Assembly: GCA_029465975.1 (NCBI GenBank)
Contig: CM055739.1
Coordinates: 6,538,012-6,602,011 of the forward strand
Reading direction: 5' to 3'
Length of the DNA: 64,000 bases
DNA from: Dallia pectoralis
Lineage: Eukaryota > Chordata > Actinopteri > Esociformes > Umbridae
Of the stretch, positions 18,986-31,566 are shown piece by piece (position 1 is the first letter of the stretch; each line of letters begins with the position of its first letter). Under the pieces are notes generated by a model, which saw nothing but the letters and a program-made list of their open reading frames with translations, ran no database searches and was not told the DNA's origin. Made by a program: the position numbers and the translations under genes.

Positions 18986-21234
18986 CGGCAGACGTTGGCA
19001 TTGCGACATCCAATGGTGTGTGTTTGCTGCTTGGTAATCTGAACGGACACTAACAGATTGAAAAAACACTATCACACCAATCACTATTACAACAAGGTGT
19101 TGGTGGGCTGGCAGTCTTAAGTGGATTCCCTGTATTAAAAGGTCGTAATATTAATTAATTAACAGCAGGGAGGAAAAAAGTGTGACTTCGCTGAGACATG
19201 AAGAACTGAAACCTCTAACCTGGCATTCGTCTTCCAAGTCGTCTGAATCGCTCAGCACTTTCATTTTAACATCAGCCGCTGAAAGGTCCATGCCGCATTA
19301 TGCGCCCGGGCAGGCTGGCAGCCACCGTGCATCGCCTCTGTTCGGGGCGAGAGCGTCTCATCGCGGCTGGGATCTCTCCGCGGTGGCCGTGTCTCATCTC
19401 CGACAAGCCACGGAGGCCTGCCCGTCGTCGCTCCACCACGCTCTACTTAGCTCTATTAGTATTCACATGCTGAAAATTAATTGTATTAACCCCCCCCCGC
19501 GCGCACCAAATCCCCCGCCCTGGCAAACCCCCTTCTGTTTAAAGATCTTGATGGTGTATGATTAGGCCACATTTCCCAAAGCAGGCAGGGAGTGGCGGCT
19601 GGGTCGCGAGGTCGCCATAATGAAAGAAAACGACTTCATTGTGAGATGACTAGGCCATAAATCATCAGGCCATTTTCTATAAATCACGGCAGATGGCAGG
19701 GAGCTGTGTGCGGACTCATGGGAGCTCCTATGCCCCTGTGCATGATGGGAATGGTGGTAACGGTTGCACAGCGCCAGACGCTGGCAGAGTAAGAGGTCAG
19801 TGAGGAGGGGAGGATAGTGAGGCAGGAAAGCCGGTGCTGCGGGGGGATGATTGGAACGAGAGGTTTCATTTATGTGAAGGTCTGTCTCTGTCTGTCGTGT
19901 GTGTGTGTGTGTGTGTACCTGCCTGATGAGATGCAAGAGGACCCCGGAGGTCTCGGTAACAGCACCTCTCCACGCTGCCCTCCGTTTAAGGTTTCTGATC
20001 TGCCTGTTTAGTATGGACGGGCCCTCATCAGGCGGCCGGCTCGGTCCCACAGCTGCAGAGAGCAAAGTGCGGGAAACTGCTTCAACGTGTTCTTTCGAAT
20101 TGGTTCTTGATTTGTGGCGGTTCCATTTATGTCCACTAGAGGGCGCCTCAGTGCTTCAGAATTGGACTCGGAACCGCTCTCCACCTGATAGTAGAACATG
20201 AAAACTACCAACCTGTTGAACACTACAACATCGCATAAATAGGTAGTTATGATTTCCCAGGCTAAAGAATGTTTTTTCTGCTTTTGTTTTTTGTTGTCTC
20301 TTTTATATATTTACAATTGCCACTATGAACTAGATTTATGCTATGATTTAGAAACTAGGGCATTATATATATATACATAGAAAAGTTGTAGCATTCGCTT
20401 ACAAAACACCCGAAATATTTGTGAGCTGCCAAAAATGATTTTTTTTTGCATAGCAGCGGCACAAAAGCTTACTCTCAGCCTGCATTATTTTTCTCCTCAG
20501 CTAAGGTGCTAATTGATCTCTCGGTTCTCCTCTGCTCCATAGGCCAGAGACCTGCAGCACAATGCAAGCCTGTGATTATGGTTTGATTTAACACCATAAT
20601 ACAAGATGGCTTCCTCTGAGAGAGGGGATTTATGGACCTGTCTTGGCAGTGAGCCTGGCGCTTCTCAGATCTGCTTTTTACTCCGGTGACCCTGCTGACC
20701 CAGGGGTCATTAGAACCCCTGGAGCCTCTCTGATTGGCTAGACAGAGAATTCTAGAACACTTATTTCCCATCAAACACTGTAGTGATTGTGGTGCCGGTC
20801 GCAGCCGGAGCCCAGCAAATCCTAGCGACAGCTGGTTGAAATTGTCACTTGTGATAATTGTGTGCAATTCAATTTATTCTCTGTGTTTATTTCCCCCCCT
20901 TAGTGGTCAGCAGCTACAGCCTATTAATAAAAGTAATATGAGTAGAGGAATGGGGAAATGTTGATTCAGTGATCTTGTGAATAAACACAAATACACATAA
21001 AGGACTGAGAAATAAAGGCCATGCACCGGGCCCTCCCATTCTGCTTTCTACTTTGCTTAGAGACAGTGTGCGCTGTTCTGTGAACAGAGTAGAACACATC
21101 GTTGTTCTTTTCAGTCCAGTCTGCAAAAAAGGACACCCGTCTGGTTTTCTCGCCCGGGTTCCATACACACCACTTTTTTTTCTATTGCCACGCCCAATTG
21201 GCACATTGGATCATTTTCACCTGCACTGCTGTTT
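18986..21234. other. Intergenic, no gene recognised
   Basis: Mostly unique sequence. Contains a C-run at 19490, a short (TG) run at 19898-19914 and AT-rich stretches around 19140-19165 and 20260-20400. The open frames here show no domain, splice pattern or family similarity that I recognise. The blocks 19560-19720 and 20470-20900 are even in composition and could be conserved non-coding sequence, but that needs alignment. Confidence 0.6.
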
Positions 21235-21605
21235 ACATTCTTTGAATTATTCTATTTGCTCAGGCATGCTCAGAGGCTCTTTCTTCAACAATCACGGTCA
21301 TACAATTTGTGCACACACTATGACCGACCTGCTAGATACACTAACTTTTACATTCTGATTATTGTATGTGATTGTTATTGCCATAGCGATGCTGCTCAAC
21401 TGACCTCCTCCTGTAGTATCTGCATATTGACTCTCCACTTGATCTTGTATTGCCAGGTAGAATCCCACTGCTATTTGCCCTCTTGTATTTCTGTGCATTT
21501 ATTGTGTATCTGTATGTTATCTTGCATGTTTTTGCTTTATCTAAATGAGAATGTGTTCTCAATCGGCCTACCTAGTTGAATAAAGGTTAAATAGAAGAAA
21601 AAAGC
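21235..21605. mobile_element. LINE-like retroposon 3' tail
   Basis: It ends aatgagaatgtgttctcaat then cggcctacctagttgaataa, aggttaaatag and an A-rich tail. This is the recurrent 3' end of fish LINE copies (ttctcaactggcctacctgg, ttaaataaaggt). The upstream few hundred bases are TG/TA-rich without an open reading frame, so it is a 5'-truncated copy. The family is not determined. Confidence 0.5.
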
Positions 21606-21869
21606 CTGGACAAAAAACCTTACTAAAAAATGTATTTCACACCTCAAAATACCAATGCTCTTTTCTGCACTTCCTTACTAACATTATCAGTTACTGTGTG
21701 TTCCCCATGTTCAGGTAAAATCCCAGCTAATTGTCCCCATTGGTTCATAATGAGTCCATGTGCAATGCGCTGTCATCAACTGAAGGGCAACGGGAGCGTT
21801 TGGAGGTGGCCCCGTCCTAACAGGCAGAGTGGCGCCTGGGCCGGGGCTAGCTGTCAAGGCCCACGACAC

Positions 21870-22075
21870 CCCGGACCAGACATTAATGCAAATTATGGCC
21901 TGCTAATTTAATAACTTCGCAGGCTTGATCCGTCCTTTTTATTACAATTATCATCGTTCGGGGGGGTTGCGTTCCATCATCACAGAATAAACATCATCCA
22001 TCATCCTTGTGGTGATTAGCTCCTGACAGGCATCGGGCTCCGGCTGATTTGCATAAATAGGTTCTAATGCGGAGC
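21870..22075. promoter_or_regulatory. Candidate conserved non-coding element with two octamers
   Basis: Contains ATGCAAAT at 21886-21893 and ATTTGCAT at 22047-22054, both perfect POU octamers in opposite orientation, with TAATTTAATAA and TTATTACAATTATCAT homeodomain-type words between. Even base composition and absence of repeats fit an enhancer. It is a suggestion only: conservation was not tested. Confidence 0.3.
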
Positions 22076-23095
22076 GGACCGGACGGACGAGCAGAGCCGG
22101 AGTGAGGGAGGAAGGACTCGTTTTCGTGGACGTTAGATTAGATGTCGTCTCTCCGCCCGGAGCTCTATGTGAGGTTATTACTGTGGTGGTTGTAATCAGA
22201 GGATCGCGGTAGGGTCACCTTTAGTAGAGAGACGATGTGATGGGTTGAGGGGAATCCAGCTGGAGAAGAGGAAATGGGGAGTACTGGCCGTGTCCTTTTG
22301 CCCGTTCTGTTTTCTTTACCCGGCCAAAGCATATGTGCCACTCAGCCACTGTGGCCCTGTTAGGAACAAACCATGGGCCCTCAGCCAAGCTGCTCTAAAG
22401 CGGACTCTCTTAATTGCTGTGGAAAATGATGTTGCATTTCCCGGCTGATCCAAACGCCGTGTTAATGGCCGGCCACGCTGATTTATAAGCTGAGAATGAC
22501 TGCAGGGTCTTTAATAAAAGGGAAATAATCACGTTTTGGAGCCTTTTCGCGTGGCCCACTCTGGCAGAGTTGGTTTCTCGCTATGAAAACCATTAGCCCG
22601 CGTTACTGAGGAATAAGGTCACTATTGCGTCAGTCTATAAATCCATGAAATTAGTAGCAGAGCCACTGTTGTTTCTTTTTAATCTCTTTTAGGAACGGAG
22701 TAATTGAGTTAATTCATTCTGACATACATTATTCTGTATCTGTCCGTTTTGAAATAGCTACAATAGTTTCAAGTGCGTGAATGTGTTCTTATGCCAGACA
22801 GGCCCATGTTAAACTTTAGTCTTTGCCACTGGAAAAAGAAAGTCCCAGAAGAAAACACAAGGCTTTTGTTCTTTCGGGTCTTAGTGTGTTTCTGTTGTGA
22901 ATTGCTGGGTTTAGATGTACTTCCCGTCAGGACAACCAGCCTCAGACCACAATGGAAAAGATTCTTCAAACCATATTTTTCCTGTTAAGATGTAGAAATC
23001 TATTGTTTTAGTTCAAACCAAACCACATTGTTGACCTTCTGTATTGTGTAGATCAAAGATTCATCTACTTGGGGCTTTACTCTCCCACTTAAGCG
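22076..23095. other. Intergenic, no gene recognised
   Basis: Unique sequence without a supported gene. Open frames are short and lack known domains. Confidence 0.6.
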
Positions 23096-23345
23096 TCTGA
23101 GTTTTCTGGAGGTTATCTCTCCAAATGTAGGCTTCAGAGTTTTCTGGAGGTTATCTCTCCAAATGAAAGTTTTAGAGTTTGCTGGAGGTTATCTCTAAAT
23201 GAAAGCGAGTTTTCTGGAGGCTATCTCTCTAAATGAAAGCTTTAGAGTTTTCTGGAGGTTAACTCTCTCAATGAAAGCTTTAGAGTTCTGTGGAGGTTAT
23301 CTCTCTCAATGAAAGCTTTAGAGTTCTGTGGAGGTTCACTCCTTG
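23096..23345. repeat. About 42-bp repeat (gagttttctggaggttatct...)
   Basis: Six imperfect copies of gagttttctggaggttatct plus ctcaaatgaaagcttta, with progressive variation (tctg to ctgtg). Confidence 0.88.
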
Positions 23346-23506
23346 GCTTCATATTCATGTAAGTGGCCATGTCCCGGGAAAGATTATCCAGACCAATACA
23401 CAGTTAAGATATTCTTTTTTGTTTACATTCACATAGTTAATGACAGTCCAAACATTGTTTCATTGTCTTAAGCCAGCAGTAGGCTATATGTGAAAGACAT
23501 ACTCCC

Positions 23507-23682
23507 CTGTAGTATTCCTGTAGTATCCATGTGGTATCCCTGTGGTATCCCTGTAGTATCCCTGTGGTATCCCTGTGGTATCCCTGTGGTATCCCTGTAG
23601 TATCCCTGTGGTATCCCTGTAGTATCCCTGTGGTATCCCTGTAGTATCCCTGTAGTATCCCTGTGGTATCCCTGTAGTATTC
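23507..23682. repeat. 11-bp repeat (tatccctgtgg / tatccctgtag)
   Basis: About 16 units alternating g and a in the tenth position. Confidence 0.92.
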
Positions 23683-23689
23683 CTTACGG

Positions 23690-26600
23690 CAGATGAAGTT
23701 TTCAGGATGTTATCTGATTGAGCCCGTAGAACGTCCGTTTCAGGATCATTTGTTAATGAAAACTAAACGAAAAAAAATAAAATAATGAAAACTAAACGGA
23801 TAGCAAAATATAGACCCAGTAGGAGGGGCTGCCCGCCAATAGTCTTACCAGTCTAACATTATTTAAGATATACAAATCCAACATGTTTTATACAAGGATT
23901 GACTATGTTTTGAATGACTTAATTAAACGCTGGTTACTACTCCCTTACTCCGTTCACAGAACAGGTGAGGCTAATAAATCTAAACGAGGGAGAGGGGCGT
24001 TGAATTTCACTGGCACGGATTGCCGTAACAGGATTTGACACCGATGCATTTTTCACATAGATTCCATGTACCAAAATAAGTTGATAAGTGACATCGAAAC
24101 AACTTTCATTCAACCGTCAATAAGTTTTGCTATTAGATCGAGCACACTGATAACACTCCCATGTGACCTAAATACAAGTATCTGACAATGTATTATTTTT
24201 GAACGGTGCTAATAAATGATTTTCAAACTTAGCGACGATACATTTAGATGAGTAACATGACAGTATTTCCCAGTTTGGAATGTGGTTGTGCTTCTGACAT
24301 CACAACGATAACACATCGAGAATTGTGACACAACACCTCCTTTTGTTTAACAATGCCCCCGCTTTTAGCACCCGGAAAAGGGTGGTAAAACCTCTCCAGC
24401 CTCCCTCGACGTACAGAGCAGTACCGGGCGAGAGAGAGGAGAACCAAGGTCAAGGCACGTCCAGAACCTTTAGCCCGATCCTGCTGCAGCAGTGCTCGGG
24501 ACCGATCAACCGTTGGACTCAAGGACCTTATATAAATGTCCCAGCCTGAAGCGAGAGGGACGGGTGGATAGGTGTAGGAGGGGGGTGGTTTGGGATAACG
24601 GGGTCTCCAGGAGTCAGGATGTCACGGCTGTGGTAGTAGCAGAGGGAGGTCAGAAACGACACCTTGCTGTTCCCCGGCTTCCAGGTCCCCCCCTCTCTGG
24701 GGCTTTAGGAAGCCCTCATTAAAACCAGAATGCCTGGCCTCAGGTTCACCGTATCTCCCCTTAAACTATCCCTTTCTAAGGAGACATTCCATTATCCACT
24801 AGCCCGGTGGATTTAATTGATCATTTTAAAGTCATCAATAAATGATTGCTTTCCGAGTTTATCGCAGAACTGCTCATCAAAAGGGCACTGGAATCTTTGT
24901 GTTAGTTGATCTTTGAAGTAACGAGCGTCACAATTGTTTTTCAAACGCCTTATTGTGTTTCACTAATAAACTGCTAATATTGCAAATTCCCTTAAACAGA
25001 TGGTATGCTATTGAAAGACAGATGCTATTTTGCATAGCAACACATCATGAATATGTATGTTGTATTAGTTCATGACACCAATGGCCTCACACCCGATTGG
25101 ATAAGCCTTTCGTAATGTATTGGAAATACCTGAACACATTTTTGTCAGAGCTTATAGCGTATGCATGGTTATTTTTGTCATATTTTCATGCAGAAGTTTT
25201 TTTTCTTCAAAGTTAAACCCCAAAATGCCTTTGATGAACATTTAATTCTCTGTATATCAAATATGATTTCTAGGTATCTCTGACATATCCAAGTTAATGT
25301 TATTTTTACCTTTTAATGTTTACATTTTCAACATTGTATAATTTGATACCGCCGTGATTATTTTCTGTTATCTGTCATGAATTCCTACTATTCATTTACT
25401 TCTTTCTGCACTCTTGTAAAGGGTACCCCAAGTCGACATGTCACAATGTGTCTACGTCTGTTAATAAGACAACAGACACAAATTGACTTGATAACCTGCA
25501 CAGCAACTCTGCAGACTTAACAAACTCAAATGACGTCCTCCTCCCGCGTGCTTTGATAGAGTTCTCTCCAACCCTGATCCCGGTGTACTTAATGATGAAC
25601 TGGTTCCCCAAAGTGCTGTGTTCCAGCTGCCGTGTGGAGAACTGAACAGATCCTTCATTCCTTGTGACCGTTGTGTAGATGGGTGGGTCCCAGGTGAGTC
25701 TGTGGGCTGTTGATGTGGGACACTGCTGGAGAGCCGATGGGCCTTTTCTTACCACTGAGCTCATCTTGCTCCCCAATAATTGGTCCTTTCTCTCGAGGTG
25801 TGCCTTCGTATACGTCTTCCCAATCCCCAGTTTTACTTAAAGGCTTATTTCTTGAACCAGCTCTTTCTCTCTCTTCCTTGGAGGAAAGTTATCAAGTACA
25901 TACTAAATGACGAAGGGACTTCATAACAGGACTGGTGTTTTCGTGTTGATGTGAGAGCTTTCTAGATGAATAAGAACTTTATTATTGACGGGGCCCATTG
26001 CCTTATTTTTTTCTAGACGGTTAAGGGCTGACTGTACCACCAGAGTGCTGTTGAGCTTCTCAGGGGGCCACAGCTGGAATGTGTTCTTTAAGCTCCATCT
26101 GGAATCCATTTCTGGCAAATCTTCTATCTTTAAACCATAACATCTTCACAAAGTATTGCACACCCATCCCCCCCAACTCCACACACACACACGTACACTA
26201 CCTGCAGATAGATTCATCCATACAGACTCACAGACACACAGTTTCTCTATTTCAGACAGTGGGTGTCTACCTTTCGACACTCCGCTCTCTGACCTTTCCG
26301 CAGAGGCAGATTATACAGGAAGAGTTGTTAATATTCACCAGGAACAGACATATTGCCCTCACTGTCCTGCTCTTCCTCGGCTCTGTCCTCCCATTGGCTG
26401 CGCAGTGGTCCTATTGTAATGAACAGATCAGAAGTCAGGAAGTGTGTGACACACTGCCATGGATTAATTACTGCATTATTAATACGTCTGCAGAACCACC
26501 CCGGGAGTCTCCATCTCTGCGGTCTCAGCCTGGTGGCTCCAGCTCAGCTGTCGTATTTAAGATCTCCCTCTGACAAAGTTGTATCCGGCATGTAGGTTCG

Positions 26601-27525
26601 GGACTCCGGAATGAGGCTAACTTTCACACACTCCGGAGAGCTTATTAGCCTGACCGTCACAAGACGTCGAGAAGTAGTCAAAAATACGCCTTTCTGGTTA
26701 AAAACACGTTGAAAAGTGGGAATGTATCGCCTTATTAGTACTGTGCATTCGCCTGCTGGTTTGATTGTTCCTGTTTTAATTTGCGTGTTTCTTGAACTAT
26801 CGTCGAGTTGTTCGGCACGGATGTCGAAGAGATGTGAAGTCACTCAGCGATGCTAATGCTCGGATCCCGGGCGTCTTATGGAGACTCACGATTAGGTGGT
26901 GAATGACTGCGATGTGGCCGAATCGGCTCATTCTGTCAGGAAGAATTTGCTTTGTGACAGAGGAGACGGGGAAGGAGACACCATGTCCTCTAAAGCTCGA
27001 ACCTTCCTTATCAAACATCACATTACACCATTAAAGCCACAGCCATGCATTATTACATATATTATTACATATGACATGCTAACCATGCCGAATCCTCCCC
27101 ACGAAATAGCCCCGCGGCCCCCGGTTCCAGCTTGTAATGTCAGCGTTGATGGATCATGCACTGAAATTCCTGATAGGTCATTCATTTTTATTACAATTAT
27201 ATCATGTAAATTTCTCTGAAATCCAGCCGGGCCTTTTTGCCACTGAAAGACAAAATTAATTTATGAATCAATTTCAGGGCAGCCCAGTCCGGCACACAGC
27301 GCCACTGTCATGCTTGCAGTGGACTGGCAGCCCGGGCAGAAAATGTGCCGTTCCAACTGAGCAGTCATGGGACAACCCCATTTAAAACAAGAATCATTTC
27401 CTCAATATGGACCCGGCACCGGCACAGCCAATATGTAGGCAAAACCGCTCTCCCAGTCTCCCCCCTCCTCTACACTCCCCTCTGCTCTCCCCTCATCACT
27501 GGGAGTGTTTTTGCAGGAGACTGTG

Positions 27526-27526
<1 letters not shown>
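23690..27526. other. Intergenic, no gene recognised
   Basis: Largely unique, AT-rich DNA. A 111-codon reverse open frame at 25441-25776 has no recognisable domain or splice pattern. The block 27120-27300 (gttgatggatcatgcactga..., ttttattacaattatatcat) is AT-rich, repeat-free and resembles the octamer-bearing block at 21.9 kb in style, so it is a second candidate conserved element. Confidence 0.55.

Positions 27527-27573
<47 letters not shown>
27527..27573. repeat. (CT)n microsatellite
   Basis: About 23 CT units. Confidence 0.95.
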
Positions 27574-27578
<5 letters not shown>

Positions 27579-27865
27579 ATCTCCAAACAGAAGCCCCTGA
27601 CACCACTTTGGGAGAGGGGGGCTCTGGTATTGTGCTGTATTTAATTAACAACACTGAGGAGATCTAGGAGAGGCACTACAAGTGTGCCCGGCCCGGGTGG
27701 GGCTCCTGGAGCTTTATGCAAATGCTCTTCACTCTGGAAGTTAGATGAGAGAGGAGGGAGGCGTCCCTCGTGGAGGCTCTCAGGGGCCTGGCGAGAGTGG
27801 GGAGGCCCTCAGATCTCTGACAGATCACCAACAGACATGTGTAGGCCCCTCCGTAGGGAAGTGGG

Positions 27866-28365
27866 TGTGTGTGTCAGATTGTGTGTGTGTCAGTATTTGT
27901 GTGTCAGATTGTGTGTGTGTCAGTGTGTGTGTCAGATTGTGTGTGTGTGCGTGTCAGATTGTGTGCGTGTCAGATTGTGTGTGTATCAGTATTTGTGTGT
28001 CAGATTGTGTGTGTGTCAGTGTGTGTGTGTGTGTCAGATTGTGTGTGTGTGTGTGTGTGTGCGTGTCAGATTGTGTGTGTATCAGTATGTGTGTGTCAGA
28101 TTGTGTGTGTGTCAGTATGTGTGTGTCAGATTGTGTGTGTGTCAGTGTGTGTGTGTGTGTCAGATTGTGTGTGTATCAGTATGTGTGTGTCAGATTGTGT
28201 GTGTGTCAGATTGTGTGTGTGTCAGATTGTGTGTGTGTGCGTGTGTGTGTCAGATTGTGTGTGTATCAGTATGTGTGTGTCAGATTTTGTGTGTGTCAGT
28301 GTGTGTGTGTGTGTGTGTGTGTCAGATTGTGTGAGTGTGTGTGTGAGACAGATTGTGTGTGTGCT
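27866..28365. repeat. (TG)-rich minisatellite (tcagattgtgtgtgtg)
   Basis: Units of tcagattgtgtgtgtgtcag plus tatgtgtgtg repeated for about 500 bp. The three long forward frames through it (Cys/Val repeats) are low-complexity artefacts. Confidence 0.95.
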
Positions 28366-28996
28366 GGAGGTGAATGCGGCTGATTTAATGCATTATGGTG
28401 ACTGGTGATGTTCCAACCAGGGAACACAGGATGTGAGGCTTCTCTGATGAATGTAGAGGGTGTTAAAGAATAAATGAAACCAGGGAGTTTATATTGCGCA
28501 GGCTTGGTTTAGGAAACAGAATCATTTTGTCGCGGTTGAAATGTGAAACCCTTAAACTGATAGACATTGTTTTTGTTGTTGTTGCAATGTTACATTTATT
28601 GGAGGAACAACAGCTATGGTTGTTTGTAACGACCCTGTAGATCCGCCGGTCCCTGAGAGGACACCCACACCCTGGCCTGGTGATATGAGGGTGGGGCCAG
28701 TCTGGTACCCCAGCCAGCTTGGAGCTGCCTGCCTGGCTAATTGATTGATTGTTCAGCATGGCCGTCACAGCTCTTTGCCCTGCTCCCATTTCTCACCCAA
28801 TGAGTCAACAGCCCATGTCAGATGCCCTGTGCATCGTTGGGTAAGCCCGCTCGCCTCACAAGTTTCAGAGGAAGGAAATGGTTAGAGGTCCAGTTGTCAG
28901 CGCCGGCAAGTTCCACGGTTAGCCAGCAGCTAGCTGGCGGCGTTGCCTGACTGAGGATGTCTGATGTCTGAGGGCAGCTGAACAGGGAGTAGTGTG

Positions 28997-29031
<35 letters not shown>

Positions 29032-30934
29032 GCGTGTGCGTGCGTGCGTGTGTATAGAAATCCCAGCACGGATGGTAAAAAAAACATTTGACCTGTTGGG
29101 GACATTTTGCGAGTTCCCATGAGTACAAAGGCTGTTCAATGCTTACACGTTTTAGGTTTTGTTATAAAGAATACCATTGGCGTTAGGTTTAGAAATACAA
29201 TTAAGGTTATGGAAATATCAATGTCTACGAATAGTTTGTTCCCGACAAGATTACACAAGAGTAAAACAAATGTGTATGCCCTGAAAACCTCATCAAAAAG
29301 AGAGGTTGTAAACCCCATTCCTCTAGCGGCTGTGGACAGAAGAACGCAGGACGTGTTGTAAGGTGCATACCTCGAGAGCATGTGAATTCACAACAGACAT
29401 GCCTGCTGTACAGCCGGGTTAAGAGAGACATGCTTTACTTTACAGGCTCTGTGATGACAGACAGTTGTAAGCGACCTTTACTAATCATTTCATGTGGAAC
29501 CTATTGTGTGTCGTTGGTTGCTGTCTTTATGACGGAAAACATGTAGAAATAAAGGTAGACTTTGTGTTGATGTTGATATTCTGGTTGATGTTCTGTCTGA
29601 TGTTCTGGTTGCTGCTCTGGTTGAAGTTCTGCTTCATATTCTGGTTCATGTTCTGTTTGTGATTGGGCCGGATCCCTCTAGTAGTTCTGACCTGACAAGG
29701 TGGCTCATTTTGAGGATACGTGTCCCAAAAAATGATTTTTTATTAGAAAACGAAAAGTCTCTTCACATTTTTAGAGGCTAAACCAGGGCAGAACCAACTT
29801 CATTCGACATCGTATGGACAGGCAAGAACGTTCCTATAAATACGTTCCCGTTCACAGGCTATTGAAATGCGGAGCTAAAATCTGCTCTGTTCTTTGAGTC
29901 TCAAAGTTATTAATCATCATCATGCCCTACAACACACAGAGCCAGCCCTTTAAAATAACATTACAGGGGCCATATTGACAAACATTATTGTAGCTATGAA
30001 AGAAAATCATGTTCCAGCTATGAATAGAACGTCATGGCTTTACGGTTCCCAGAGGTGTTGCTGTGATGTTGTTAAATGCAAAGCAGAGATCCACCAATAG
30101 TACAACCCGCATTGGATTATTCATGTGTTCCAGGATAAAGGTGGAGTTCCATGTTCACTGAATTGTTCTCCACGTGACAAAGCATGAACAGGCTTTATGA
30201 CGCTTGGCTAGAATATGGCTGATTAGCAATGAAAATGCTTGGCTGTTCTTGTGTTTTATAAAGTCATGTTAATTACCCAAAACATATGTCTACTGGCTAC
30301 TAGACATGGCTCATAAAAGAGACTTTTACCTGAGGGCTGGCTGAACTAGGCTCACCACGTTTTTCTTACCGGTTAATAGGTTAACTGAGAACACGTTTAT
30401 TTTACAGCCACAACAAAGGAGCAATTTGGGCTAACCACATCACTCTGGGATTTGAACCAGCAACCTTTGGTTTACTGATCAAGTGTTTGGCTACTTATTG
30501 TCCATAGTGAAACATTGGCCAACGTCCACCGCAAAACCTGCTTGAATATCGCGGATATAACCTCAGTGTATAAAGGATGATACGTTCTACATCTTTAGTG
30601 AGGGATTCTTGCTCTACAAGACATATATGCACCGATGTTGTTCGCGCTCTGTGATTAGATGACACAGACAGATTTGTGGCTTCTTTAAACCCGGGAATAG
30701 ATGGTGAAAAGACAACAGATGTTGTGACAAGTTTACCGTGTAACCGATGGACACTTTGAGCCTCTCAGGAAAAAGTCTAAACATCAATGTTTCACAGTGG
30801 CAATCTCTTAGTGTCTCTTAAGGGCTATTTTGCCCTTGAGCAATATGTCTAAACAATCTGGAACGTTTGAATGGGTCCAGAACTTTCCAGACGTTTTCAG
30901 GAAATGATCAGGGATTGTGGGAGCTGGTTCATAA
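28366..30934. other. Intergenic, no gene recognised
   Basis: Holds a (TG)n tract at 28992-29046 and a short gttctggttgatgttctg repeat at 29570-29660. Otherwise it is unique and without supported genes. Confidence 0.6.
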
Positions 30935-31152
30935 ATGGTAAATGCTGCGCTTTTATATAGCGCTTTTATCCAAAGCGCTTTACAGATCCTGCGTCACATT
31001 CACCCATTCATTCACCGACGACCGCGTCTACCATGCAAGGCGACTGCAGGCTCGCCAGGAGCAGCTGGGGTTAGGTGTCTTGCTCATGGACACCTCGACA
31101 ACCTTCCGATTGATAGACAACCAACTCAACCCACTGAGCCACTGCCGCCCAT
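30935..31152. mobile_element. SINE-like interspersed repeat
   Basis: Begins ggtaaatgctgcgcttttat, then atagcgcttttatccaaagc and gctttaca. It continues with cattcacccattcattcacc and ends aaccttccgattgatagaca... ccactgagccactgccgccc. This is a very common fish interspersed repeat; the end, read in reverse, resembles a tRNA-type box (gggcggcagtggctcagtgg). I am sure of the repeat but less sure of its SINE class. Confidence 0.6.
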
Positions 31153-31225
31153 GGGGCTGATAGGACAGAGAAGACTTGTGGCTAAACAGGAGCTGCCCTC
31201 ATGTGGGACAGCAAAACACGCCAGA

Positions 31226-31566
31226 GGTGGCAGGACGTGAGCCCCAGAGGTGGCAGGACGTGAGCCCCAGAGGTGGCAGGACGTGAGCCCCAGAGGTGGC
31301 AGGACGTGAGCCCCAGAGGTGGCAGGACGTGAGCCCCAGAGGTGGCAGGACGTGAGCCCCAGAGGTGGCAGGACGTGAGCCCCAGAGGTGGCAGGACGTG
31401 AGCCCCAGAGGTGGCAGGACGTGAGCCCCAGAGGTGGCAGGACGTGAGCCCCAGAGGTGGCAGGACGTGAGCCCCAGAGGTGGCAGGACGTGAGCCCCAG
31501 AGGTGGCAGGACGTGAGCCCCAGAGGTGGCAGGACGTGAGCCCCAGAGGTGGCAGGACGTGAGCCC
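31226..31566. repeat. 23-bp minisatellite (aggtggcaggacgtgagcccc + ag)
   Basis: Fifteen virtually identical units directly following the SINE-like element. Near-perfect identity suggests recent expansion. Confidence 0.96.

Noticed and set aside
25441..25776. 111-codon reverse frame in the gene desert
   Set aside because: No domain, no splice pattern and no family I recognise; a frame of this length is expected by chance in 64 kb. A protein search would settle it.
27684..28408. Three forward frames of about 180-216 codons rich in Cys and Val
   Set aside because: Low-complexity translation of a TG-rich repeat.
30935..31152. A real tRNA gene at the gggcggcagtggctcagtgg segment
   Set aside because: No complete cloverleaf; the sequence is the end of an interspersed repeat.
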